Origin: an uncultured Flavobacteriales bacterium
GTDB lineage: Bacteria > Bacteroidota > Bacteroidia > Flavobacteriales_E > Vicingaceae
Reading direction: 5' to 3'
NCBI GenBank assembly: GCA_905479995.1
Contig: CAJQON010000041.1
Coordinates: 1-39,217, forward strand
DNA length: 39,217 bases
The position numbers were made by a program, and so were the translations under genes. The number at the start of each line of letters is the position of its first letter. The first letter of the stretch is position 1. The notes under the pieces are model-generated. The model was not told where the DNA came from. It saw only the letters and a program-made list of their open reading frames with translations, and searched no databases. Below are positions 33,255 to 39,217 of the stretch, piece after piece.

Positions 33255-34568
33255 TTATGCTTCTTCGTAATCTAAACCTAAATGAGTAATTAAATCTTCA
33301 CCTTGTAAATGACGTAAAGTGTTTTTTAATTTCATTTCTTGTTTAAATATATCGTGTAGTGGTTGCATTTCTTTAGTTGGTGTTTGAGGTGCCTTAAAGT
33401 AAAATGATAACCATTCTTGAATGCCACCCATGTTAGCCCTAGAAGCTAAATCTAAAAAGATAGCTAAATCTAAAACTAGTGGTGCAGCTAAAATAGAATC
33501 TTTACATAAGAAATCTACTTTAATTTGCATTTTGTAACCTAACCAACCAAAGATATCAAGGTTGTCCCAACCTTCTTTATTATCACCATGAGGTGGGTAA
33601 TAGTTAATTCTTACTTTGTGATAAAGATCTTTGTATAAATCTGGATTTTTTTCCGGCTCTAAAATACTGTCTAATACACTTAGTTTAGACATCTCTTTTG
33701 TTTTGAAACTTGCTGGATCATCTAATACTTCTCCATCTCTGTTTCCTAAAATGTTAGTAGAAAACCAACCAGCAATACCTAATGATCTTGTTTTTAACCC
33801 TGGAGCTAAAATTGTTTTCATTAAGGTTTGACCAGTTTTAAAATCTTTACCACAAATTGGTACATTTTGACTTTTAGCTAAATCTACTAAAGCAGGAATA
33901 TCGGCCGAAAGGTTAGGAGCACCATTTGCATAAGGTACACCTTCCATAATTGCAGCGTAAGCATAAAGCATGCTCGATGGAATGTTTTCATCGTTGTTAC
34001 GCATTCCTTCTTCTAAAGCTTCAATTGTTTGATGAACTGCAGATTCTTCAATATAAACCTCTGTAGATCCACACCAAACCATTACCAATCTATCACAATT
34101 GTTAGCAGCTTTAAAATCTCTAATATCTTGTCTTAACTGATCAGCTAACTCCATTTTGTTAGCGCCAGTTTTAACGTAAGTTCCTTCTAATTTAGTAACG
34201 TATTTTTTATCAAAAACAGCTCTCATTGGCTTAATAGCTTCCAATTCTGGCTTTAATTGTTCTAGTAAATAACGATCTAAAACAGCAGCGTGAGATGCTG
34301 ATTCGTAAACGTTTTCTTCAAATAAATCCCAACCACCAAAAGCAACTTTACTTAAGTCAGCTAAAGGAATAAAATCCTTTATTAAAGGCGTATTGTCTTC
34401 TGTTCTTTTTCCAATTCTAATTGTTCCCATTTGAGATGTAGAACCAATTGGTTTAGATATTCCTTTATTTACGGCATGTACACCAGCAATTAAAGTTGTA
34501 GCAACAGCTCCTAATCCAGGTAATAAAATACCCAATTTACCGTCAGCACTAGCTATATCTTGTTTCAT
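33255..34568 (-). CDS. Myo-inositol-1-phosphate synthase
   Basis: 437 aa, the normal length for this family. It starts with the NAD-binding segment LGILLPGLGAVATTLIAGV; other visible blocks are WCGSTEVY, PICGKDFKTGQTLMKT and VDFLCKDSILAAPLVLDLAI, all characteristic of the Ino1 family. It converts glucose-6-phosphate to myo-inositol-3-phosphate (1L numbering) using NAD+. Genes for inositol-lipid assembly flank it. It has its own -7 element and terminator, so it may be transcribed alone as well as in the cluster. No similar gene elsewhere in the window. Confidence 0.96.
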   Translation of the reverse strand: MKQDIASADGKLGILLPGLGAVATTLIAGVHAVNKGISKPIGSTSQMGTIRIGKRTEDNTPLIKDFIPLADLSKVAFGGWDLFEENVYESASHAAVLDRYLLEQLKPELEAIKPMRAVFDKKYVTKLEGTYVKTGANKMELADQLRQDIRDFKAANNCDRLVMVWCGSTEVYIEESAVHQTIEALEEGMRNNDENIPSSMLYAYAAIMEGVPYANGAPNLSADIPALVDLAKSQNVPICGKDFKTGQTLMKTILAPGLKTRSLGIAGWFSTNILGNRDGEVLDDPASFKTKEMSKLSVLDSILEPEKNPDLYKDLYHKVRINYYPPHGDNKEGWDNLDIFGWLGYKMQIKVDFLCKDSILAAPLVLDLAIFLDLASRANMGGIQEWLSFYFKAPQTPTKEMQPLHDIFKQEMKLKNTLRHLQGEDLITHLGLDYEEA

Positions 34569-34604
34569 ATTGTATGTGTTTTAATTTCGTTTTTTTTAAG
34601 ACGA

Positions 34605-34612
34605 CAAATATA
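34605..34612 (-). promoter_or_regulatory. -7 promoter element of the inositol-phosphate synthase
   Basis: Minus-strand TATATTTG matches TAnnTTTG, 36 bp before the ATG at 34568. No -33 TTG. Confidence 0.55.
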
Positions 34613-34683
34613 GTAAATACTATAAGTATTAGCTTGTTTTTAATTAACTATTAATGTTAAGTCTTGTTAAGAATTTGGCTTTC

Positions 34684-35244
34684 TTATTTTATGATTTTCT
34701 CATAAGCTAATTTTCCCGTTTTAAGGTCTCGTCCAAAAAGCTCCATAGATAGCACTTCCTGAATGGTTTTTGTATCGTCAACCATTAAGTAGATGCGGTC
34801 TAGATGGGATAATTTTCCGTCAATTTTAGTAGCTACTTGCGGTCCTCCATTTTTATTTTGTGTTGCAAATAATTGCTTGTTTTTCATTGCAATTAGACTA
34901 AATATGTAGCTATTTTCTTTTGTTTCAGAAGCTTTTACTTTAAAGTCGAAGGCAAATGTTTTTTCTAACCAACCTAGTTTTTTCTTTCTTCCATCTTCTT
35001 GGTATCTTCTCCAAAAAACTTCAATAGGGTCTTTTGGGTTAATTGTTCCATCATCCAAAATATTTAATGCATAAACAATGGCGTTTGGATTGGTATTTTT
35101 ATGAATGTAAAAAAGTACATTTTTGTCATCAGGAATTGTTCTATCCTCAAATACAAACAATCTTTCTTCGCCAGTTTGGGCATTAAGCTGGGTTGAATAA
35201 GAAATGACTGTTAAGAATAGTATTAGCGAAATCTTATTGAGCAT
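34684..35244 (-). CDS. Exported DUF4833-like protein
   Basis: 186 aa with a signal peptide (ends TQLNAQ). Core blocks: VLFYIHKNTNPNAIVYALNI, NPKDPIEVFWRRYQEDGRKK and LGRDLKTGK-type end (ELFGRDLKTGKLAYEKI). The family is periplasmic and uncharacterised; I believe it often accompanies inositol-lipid genes in Bacteroidota. Its first 11 bp overlap the end of the CDP-alcohol phosphatidyltransferase gene, so it is translationally linked to it. It may help handle the lipid product in the envelope, but no enzyme motif is visible. Confidence 0.75.
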   Translation of the reverse strand: MLNKISLILFLTVISYSTQLNAQTGEERLFVFEDRTIPDDKNVLFYIHKNTNPNAIVYALNILDDGTINPKDPIEVFWRRYQEDGRKKKLGWLEKTFAFDFKVKASETKENSYIFSLIAMKNKQLFATQNKNGGPQVATKIDGKLSHLDRIYLMVDDTKTIQEVLSMELFGRDLKTGKLAYEKIIK

Positions 35245-35944
35245 TGTCTCTTTTGTTTAACTCAATTCTACAATGGTTTAATCGTTGAAAAGCAGTGTAA
35301 TTAGACATGATAGAAACAAAAACGAGCGGTAATGTAAATACCGAAATAGATTCAAATAGTGTGAATGATTGATCTAAGATTTTAAACGAAAACGCACCAG
35401 TAAAATAATAGGTAATGCCACAAAACATGGCGGCTGCACCAATGGTAACAACTCTAGCTGGTCGTTGCATCATTCCAACACTACAATCAATACCTAAGCC
35501 TTCAGCTCTAGATCTGGTATAGCTAACCATCATAGATCCAATTAAGGCAACAAAAGCAAATAAAGAGCTTAAAAAATAATCTTGAGAAATTAAGTAAAAA
35601 CAAATACCAAAAAACATAATTAATTCACTGTATCTGTCCATAACCGAATCATAAAAAGCTCCAAAAGAGGTAGACATGTTTCCAATTCTAGCTAATCTTC
35701 CGTCCATCATATCAAATAAACCAGCAATTAAAATGGTAAAACCTCCCCAGCCAACATAAGTCATGTCGCTTCTAAATTCTGGGTCTTGCTCGCCACCAAT
35801 AATAAAAATTACTGCAGCAACAATGTTAAGAATAACTCCAAATGAAGTAATCATGTTGGGGGTAATACCAACTTTAGCAAAAAGCTGTATAAGTGGGTTT
35901 AGTATGTTGTAAATTATGAGTTGAGCCTTACTTTCTCCTGCCAT
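35234..35944 (-). CDS. CDP-alcohol phosphatidyltransferase, probable phosphatidylinositol-phosphate synthase
   Basis: 236 aa with about six membrane helices. The catalytic motif D-x2-DG-x2-AR-x8-G-x3-D-x3-D is complete (DMMDGRLARIGNMSTSFGAF followed by YDSVMD, about residues 77-102). The enzyme swaps CMP on CDP-diacylglycerol for an alcohol or phospho-alcohol. With inositol-phosphate synthase and a PgpA-type phosphatase in the same cluster, the likely acceptor is inositol phosphate, giving phosphatidylinositol phosphate. The sequence alone does not exclude glycerol-phosphate or other acceptors. First gene of the cluster; the stop overlaps the DUF4833 start. Confidence 0.9.
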   Translation of the reverse strand: MAGESKAQLIIYNILNPLIQLFAKVGITPNMITSFGVILNIVAAVIFIIGGEQDPEFRSDMTYVGWGGFTILIAGLFDMMDGRLARIGNMSTSFGAFYDSVMDRYSELIMFFGICFYLISQDYFLSSLFAFVALIGSMMVSYTRSRAEGLGIDCSVGMMQRPARVVTIGAAAMFCGITYYFTGAFSFKILDQSFTLFESISVFTLPLVFVSIMSNYTAFQRLNHCRIELNKRDNAQ

Positions 35945-35982
35945 GGTTGTTATTTGATTAGCTAGTATTGCACTAACAGTGC

Positions 35983-35990
35983 CAAAATTA
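35983..35990 (-). promoter_or_regulatory. -7 promoter element of the inositol-lipid cluster
   Basis: Minus-strand TAATTTTG matches TAnnTTTG, 38 bp before the CDP-alcohol phosphatidyltransferase ATG. No -33 TTG. Confidence 0.5.
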
Positions 35991-36070
35991 GGTAAAACTT
36001 AAGATGTATGTTCTACTTAAAATAATATCTTTTCAGTATTAGATTGTTAGAAACTAACTTAAAATAAACA

Positions 36071-36078
36071 TATCTTTG
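36071..36078 (+). promoter_or_regulatory. -7 promoter element of ychF
   Basis: TATCTTTG exactly matches TAnnTTTG, 20 bp before the ATG at 36099. The nearest TTG (36044-36046) is 24 bp upstream, slightly far. Confidence 0.6.
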
Positions 36079-36098
36079 GGGCTTCAAAAAATATAATT

Positions 36099-37196
36099 AT
36101 GGCTTTAAAATGTGGTATAGTTGGGTTGCCTAATGTTGGTAAATCTACATTGTTTAATTGTTTATCTAATGCAAAAGCACAATCGGCAAATTTTCCGTTT
36201 TGTACAATAGAACCTAATGTAGGTGTTATTACTGTGCCAGATGATCGTTTGGAAAAATTAGAAAGTTTGGTAAATCCAGAACGTGTTTTACCTACAACAA
36301 TTGAAATAGTTGATATTGCTGGATTGGTAAAAGGAGCTAGTAAAGGTGAGGGTTTGGGGAATAAATTTTTGGCCAATATTAGAGAAACAGATGCCATTAT
36401 TCATGTGTTACGTTGTTTTGAAGATGATAATGTGGTTCACGTTGATGGAAAAGTAAATCCGATTAACGATAAAGAAGTAATTGACTTTGAGTTGCAATTG
36501 AAAGATTTAGAAACCATTCAGAAAAAGATGGATGGTTTAAAACGGAAAGTAAAAACAGGTGATAAGGCTGTAGTAAAAGAATATGAAGTTTTAGAGCGTT
36601 ATGAAAAAGCTTTGGAAGCTGGAGAGTCTGCTCGAACGGTTGACGTAACTGATGAGGAAGCTATCTATGTATATGATTCTCATTTATTAACTAATAAGCC
36701 TGTATTATATGTTTGTAACGTTGATGAAGGATCTGTGGTAGATGGAAATGAGCACGTTGAAGCAGTTAAAGCTGCTGTGGCCAATGAAAATGCTGAAGTT
36801 ATTATGATTGGTGCTCAAATAGAGGCTGATATTGCAGAGTTAGAGACTTACGAAGAGCGTCAAGAGTTTTTACAAGACATGGGCTTAAAAGAAGCTGGTG
36901 TTAACGTATTGATTAGAGCGGCTTATAAATTGTTAAATTTAGATACTTACTTTACTGCCGGAGTAAAAGAGGTAAGAGCTTGGACTATTAGTAAGGGGAT
37001 GACAGCTCCTCAAGCAGCAGGAGTAATTCACACCGATTTTGAAAAAGGTTTTATTAAAGCGGAAGTAATTAAGTACAATGACTTTGTTGAGTTGGGTTCC
37101 GAAGCAGCGTGTAAAGATGCTGGTAAGTTAGGAGTAGAAGGGAAAGAGTATATTGTGGAAGATGGAGATGTAATGCATTTTAGATTTAACGTTTAA
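36099..37196 (+). CDS. ychF: Redox-regulated Obg-like ATPase YchF
   Basis: 365 aa, the normal length. The P-loop GLPNVGKST (8-16), DIAGLVKGASKGEGLGNKFL and the N-x-x-E-type base site NVDE (ATPase rather than GTPase specificity) are present, followed by the coiled-coil part and the TGS domain (ends VEDGDVMHFRFNV). It binds ribosomes and hydrolyses ATP, with roles in stress response. Tail overlaps the TrmH-type gene by 11 bp. Confidence 0.98.
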   Translation: MALKCGIVGLPNVGKSTLFNCLSNAKAQSANFPFCTIEPNVGVITVPDDRLEKLESLVNPERVLPTTIEIVDIAGLVKGASKGEGLGNKFLANIRETDAIIHVLRCFEDDNVVHVDGKVNPINDKEVIDFELQLKDLETIQKKMDGLKRKVKTGDKAVVKEYEVLERYEKALEAGESARTVDVTDEEAIYVYDSHLLTNKPVLYVCNVDEGSVVDGNEHVEAVKAAVANENAEVIMIGAQIEADIAELETYEERQEFLQDMGLKEAGVNVLIRAAYKLLNLDTYFTAGVKEVRAWTISKGMTAPQAAGVIHTDFEKGFIKAEVIKYNDFVELGSEAACKDAGKLGVEGKEYIVEDGDVMHFRFNV

Positions 37197-37869
37197 TATT
37201 TTTTTCAAAATCTGCTATAATTAAATCGCTGCTTTTAATCACTTTTTTTGCCCAATCAGTTAATTGATCTGTTTTTTCTTCTTCAGTCATTTGCCAGTTT
37301 ATGTCTGAATCTTTCAGTCGAGAACTTACTTCATATAGACATATTGCAGCAGAAACAGATATGTTTAAACTTTCAGTAAACCCGTGCATTGGTATTTTTA
37401 CAAAACCATCTACATTTTCCATTGCAATATCAGATAAGCCTAGTTGTTCTGTTCCAAACATTATGGCTGTTTTTTCTTCAAGTGGTAAGTCTTTTATTAA
37501 ACAATCGTTAGTGTGTGGAGTAGTGCCATAAACCTTATACCCTTGAGCTTTTAGTTTGTTAATACAATCAAGTGTGTTGTTTTCTTTTTCGTTGTGCTTA
37601 ATGAGGTTTATCCATTTTGAAGCACCATGAACCACTCTGGGATTTACATTGTACTCGTTATCGTTTTCGATAACATGAACGTCTTGAATGCCAAAAATAT
37701 CAGCAGATCGAAGAACAGCGCTCGCATTTTGCGGTTGAAAAATGTTTTCTAAAACAACTGTAACATGTTTGGTACGTTCGTTTATTATTTTTTCAAATAA
37801 TTCGTTTTTGTTTTCAGAAATAAAACCTAATAAGTATTCTAGGAGTTTTTGTTTGTCAACTAAGCTCAT
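37186..37869 (-). CDS. SpoU/TrmH-type tRNA/rRNA 2'-O-methyltransferase
   Basis: 227 aa from the ATG at 37869 (MSLVDKQKLLEYLLGFISEN); a longer frame starts upstream inside the promoter region and lacks support. SPOUT motifs: ENIFQPQNASAVLRSADIFG, MFGTEQLGLSD and IPMHGFTESLNISVSAAICL. The C-terminal extension after the SPOUT core matches tRNA (Gm18) methyltransferase TrmH. It transfers methyl from SAM to ribose. A -7 element lies 5 bp before the start, so the mRNA is nearly leaderless. Confidence 0.92.
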   Translation of the reverse strand: MSLVDKQKLLEYLLGFISENKNELFEKIINERTKHVTVVLENIFQPQNASAVLRSADIFGIQDVHVIENDNEYNVNPRVVHGASKWINLIKHNEKENNTLDCINKLKAQGYKVYGTTPHTNDCLIKDLPLEEKTAIMFGTEQLGLSDIAMENVDGFVKIPMHGFTESLNISVSAAICLYEVSSRLKDSDINWQMTEEEKTDQLTDWAKKVIKSSDLIIADFEKNIKR

Positions 37870-37873
37870 TGTG

Positions 37874-37881
37874 CAAAGATA
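37874..37881 (-). promoter_or_regulatory. -7 promoter element of the TrmH-type gene
   Basis: Minus-strand TATCTTTG matches TAnnTTTG and ends 4 bp before the ATG at 37869; transcription would start about at the ATG. Confidence 0.6.
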
Positions 37882-37965
37882 AAAAAAATAGATTCTGTTT
37901 TTTAACAGGATTAACTCAACAAACTTTTTTGTGTAAAGAATAAAACAATGTTTCATTAAAATAAA

Positions 37966-37993
37966 AAAGGCTTTCCGATTTCGGAAAGCCTTT
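37966..37993 (-). terminator. Terminator of hup
   Basis: AAAGGCTTTCCGA-TT-TCGGAAAGCCTTT, a 13-bp stem with A- and T-runs, 25 bp past the HU stop. It also shields the TrmH-type gene from upstream read-through. Confidence 0.92.
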
Positions 37994-38017
37994 AATAAAA
38001 TTTTGATCAAATAAACC

Positions 38018-38290
38018 TTAGTTTACTGATTTAGACAATGCAGCACCTGCTTTAAATTTAGCTACTTTTTTAGCTTTAATTTGTATTGCAGCACCTGTTT
38101 GTGGGTTTCTACCTGTTCTTGCGCTTCTTGCAGAAATAGACCAAGTTCCAAATCCAATTAAAGAAACTTTGTCACCTTTTTTTAAGGCTCCTGTAATGTT
38201 TCCTGTTACTGACTCTAATGCTCTTTTTGCATCAGCTTTTGATAAATTAGCATCTTTTGCCATTGCATCAATTAATTCCGCTTTGTTCAT
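38018..38290 (-). CDS. HU family DNA-binding protein
   Basis: 90 aa, standard HU length. MNKAELIDAMAKDANLSKAD forms the dimerisation helices; VSLIGFGTWSISARSARTGR and NPQTGAAIQIKAKKVAKFKA form the beta arms that bend DNA. A nucleoid-associated protein. It has a full promoter and a terminator, so it is a single-gene transcript. A specific paralogue name is not justified. Confidence 0.97.
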   Translation of the reverse strand: MNKAELIDAMAKDANLSKADAKRALESVTGNITGALKKGDKVSLIGFGTWSISARSARTGRNPQTGAAIQIKAKKVAKFKAGAALSKSVN

Positions 38291-38340
38291 TTTGTTGTGG
38301 TTTTTAGTTAAATATTAGTATTTCTTCTACTAACTGATAA

Positions 38341-38370
38341 CAAATATAGACGAATACGTAGTTTTTGCAA
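38341..38370 (-). promoter_or_regulatory. Promoter of the HU gene
   Basis: Minus strand: -33 TTG (38370-38368), 19-bp spacer, -7 TATATTTG (38348-38341), a good Bacteroidota promoter. The -7 ends 50 bp before the ATG. Confidence 0.75.
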
Positions 38371-38461
38371 GTTTTGACCTCGAAAAAGGTAGGAATTGTT
38401 GATAAATAGGGATATTTGTTAATAACTATACCTGAAAACCTTGCTATGAGCGGCTTATGGC

Positions 38462-38869
38462 TTATTCGTTTTTAAGAGTTTCAAAAACCCTGTCTTTGCC
38501 ATGAAATGCTGGAGCTTGTATTGATATTACCTTTATAGGATTTTTACTAGTAACCTCTAAAGAATGGAAGGTGTTTTTTGGAATTCGGAAATAGTCGTTT
38601 GGTTTTATCTTATGTTTTTTTTCTCCAATAATCATGTTGCCATTTCCTTCAATTATATAAATAACCTCGGCATGACTTTCGTGTTTGTGCGATTTTACAT
38701 TCTTTTTTATCCAAATAACAAATGAGGTAGAGCTATTGTCTCCATCTAAGCGCTGAATATGTATATTATCATATTCAGCGTTAGGAGTAATGTTTTTTAC
38801 GTCTGTTATGTTTTGAGCATAAAGTGATGGAGAAAACAGAGCAATAAGAAATATGACGCAAAACCTCAT
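38462..38869 (-). CDS. Exported cupin-domain protein
   Basis: 135 aa with signal peptide MRFCVIFLIALFSPSLYA. The cupin fold shows as the first metal motif HKHESHAEVIYIIEGNG (H, H and E ligands) and the second motif (IPKNTFHSLEV). A secreted cupin could be a dioxygenase, isomerase or sugar-binding protein; the sequence does not decide. The start shares one base with the stop of the cyclodeaminase gene (TAATG), so they are coupled, but a shared pathway is not evident. Confidence 0.85.
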   Translation of the reverse strand: MRFCVIFLIALFSPSLYAQNITDVKNITPNAEYDNIHIQRLDGDNSSTSFVIWIKKNVKSHKHESHAEVIYIIEGNGNMIIGEKKHKIKPNDYFRIPKNTFHSLEVTSKNPIKVISIQAPAFHGKDRVFETLKNE

Positions 38870-39217
38870 TAGATGTTTGCGTTAAAAGTAGCTATGGCTT
38901 CTTGTTCTATTGCAATGGTTTTTTGATAGATGTCTTCAGCTTTGGCAACTATGTTTTCAGCAAAAGCTCTATCTTTTATGTCTTTTGCATTTATTTTAAC
39001 GTTAAAATAAGCTCCAGTAACAGCCGTTTTAGCACAAAGAATACCAACAGCAGAATCTGATAAAGAAGTTTGCATACCGTCTTTTAGCATGGCTTGTGAT
39101 ACTTCCATAGAATTAAAGGCAGTTTCCATAACTTTAAATGGAACTTCAGTCGCATATTTGGTTGCTTCTTCAATTGCTTCAGCTCTCGCTGCTTTTTCTT
39201 CAGCAGAGTTTTTAGGC
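38869..39217 (-). CDS. Formimidoyl-tetrahydrofolate cyclodeaminase / cyclohydrolase family (N-terminus outside window)
   Basis: The frame is open to the window edge. The visible part runs PKNSAEEKAARAEAIEEATK, then VPFKVMETAFNSMEVSQAML, then TSLSDSAVGILCAKTAVTGAY and ends IATFNANI. The pattern of helices and the segment SDSAVG are typical of the C-terminal half of the cyclodeaminase family, which converts 5-formimino-THF to methenyl-THF in histidine breakdown or one-carbon metabolism. The cupin gene follows with a one-base overlap. Confidence 0.85.
   Translation of the reverse strand, partial: PKNSAEEKAARAEAIEEATKYATEVPFKVMETAFNSMEVSQAMLKDGMQTSLSDSAVGILCAKTAVTGAYFNVKINAKDIKDRAFAENIVAKAEDIYQKTIAIEQEAIATFNANI

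Noticed and set aside
37870-38010. Upstream start giving a 47-residue longer TrmH-type protein.
   Set aside because: The extra part covers the -7 element and terminator area and looks like random AT-rich sequence; MSLVDKQ fits the family start.
1-39217. CRISPR arrays, tRNA or rRNA genes, complete insertion sequences, prophage or toxin-antitoxin pairs.
   Set aside because: I looked for direct repeats with spacers, cloverleaf signatures, transposase motifs and phage genes and saw none.

Overview
The window is low-GC DNA from a member of the Bacteroidota, most likely a Flavobacteriales lineage. The evidence is type IX secretion (T9SS) hallmarks (two large proteins with gliding-motility/CHU_C type-B sorting domains, a PorP/SprF protein and an OmpA/PD40 protein), a carboxypeptidase-regulatory-domain TonB receptor, many promoters matching the Bacteroidota -7 consensus TAnnTTTG, and few Shine-Dalgarno sequences. 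I see no rRNA, tRNA, CRISPR array, phage or complete insertion sequence. It reads as ordinary chromosome with a few accessory modules.

Layout. 1-3418 (minus): a giant secreted T9SS adhesin-like protein, cut by the window edge. 3550-5043 (plus): an orphan helical protein, followed by a possibly structured RNA and a strong terminator. 5321-8843: a sulfur-amino-acid-like operon (FAD monooxygenase, PLP trans-sulfuration enzyme, OsmC) with a divergent Lrp/AsnC regulator. 8844-9274: a gap holding a decayed secreted-protein start. 9275-12460 (minus): thrS-infC-rpmI-rplT, where infC starts at AUA. 12696-17232: a YhbP-like flavin-barrel protein, then a minus-strand TonB receptor/racemase/fatty-acid-hydroxylase run. 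17398-20928 (plus): an active/inactive M16 peptidase pair. 21058-22110: two small unknown genes. 22118-28965 (minus): adhesin-SprF-OmpA cluster, with the 5' end of the OmpA gene interrupted by a palindromic element. 29100-32326 (plus): LuxR-type regulator, porin, FMN-binding protein, membrane protein and an overlooked 55-aa membrane protein. 32331-35944 (minus): an inositol-phospholipid cluster (CDP-alcohol phosphatidyltransferase, DUF4833-like, myo-inositol-phosphate synthase, PgpA-type phosphatase, GtrA). 36099-39217: ychF, a TrmH-type methylase, HU, a cupin and a partial cyclodeaminase.

How the genes work together. The inositol cluster supplies both the head-group (inositol phosphate) and the enzymes that attach it to CDP-diacylglycerol and dephosphorylate it. 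The porin/FMN/membrane genes look like an envelope redox module under a palindromic operator. The Lrp-linked operon looks like sulfur-compound turnover. Features that could be new or deserve checking are the 68-bp palindrome that shifted the reading frame of the OmpA gene's signal peptide, the AUA-started infC with a Shine-Dalgarno inside thrS, the operator abutting the porin promoter, and the porin/FMN module itself.
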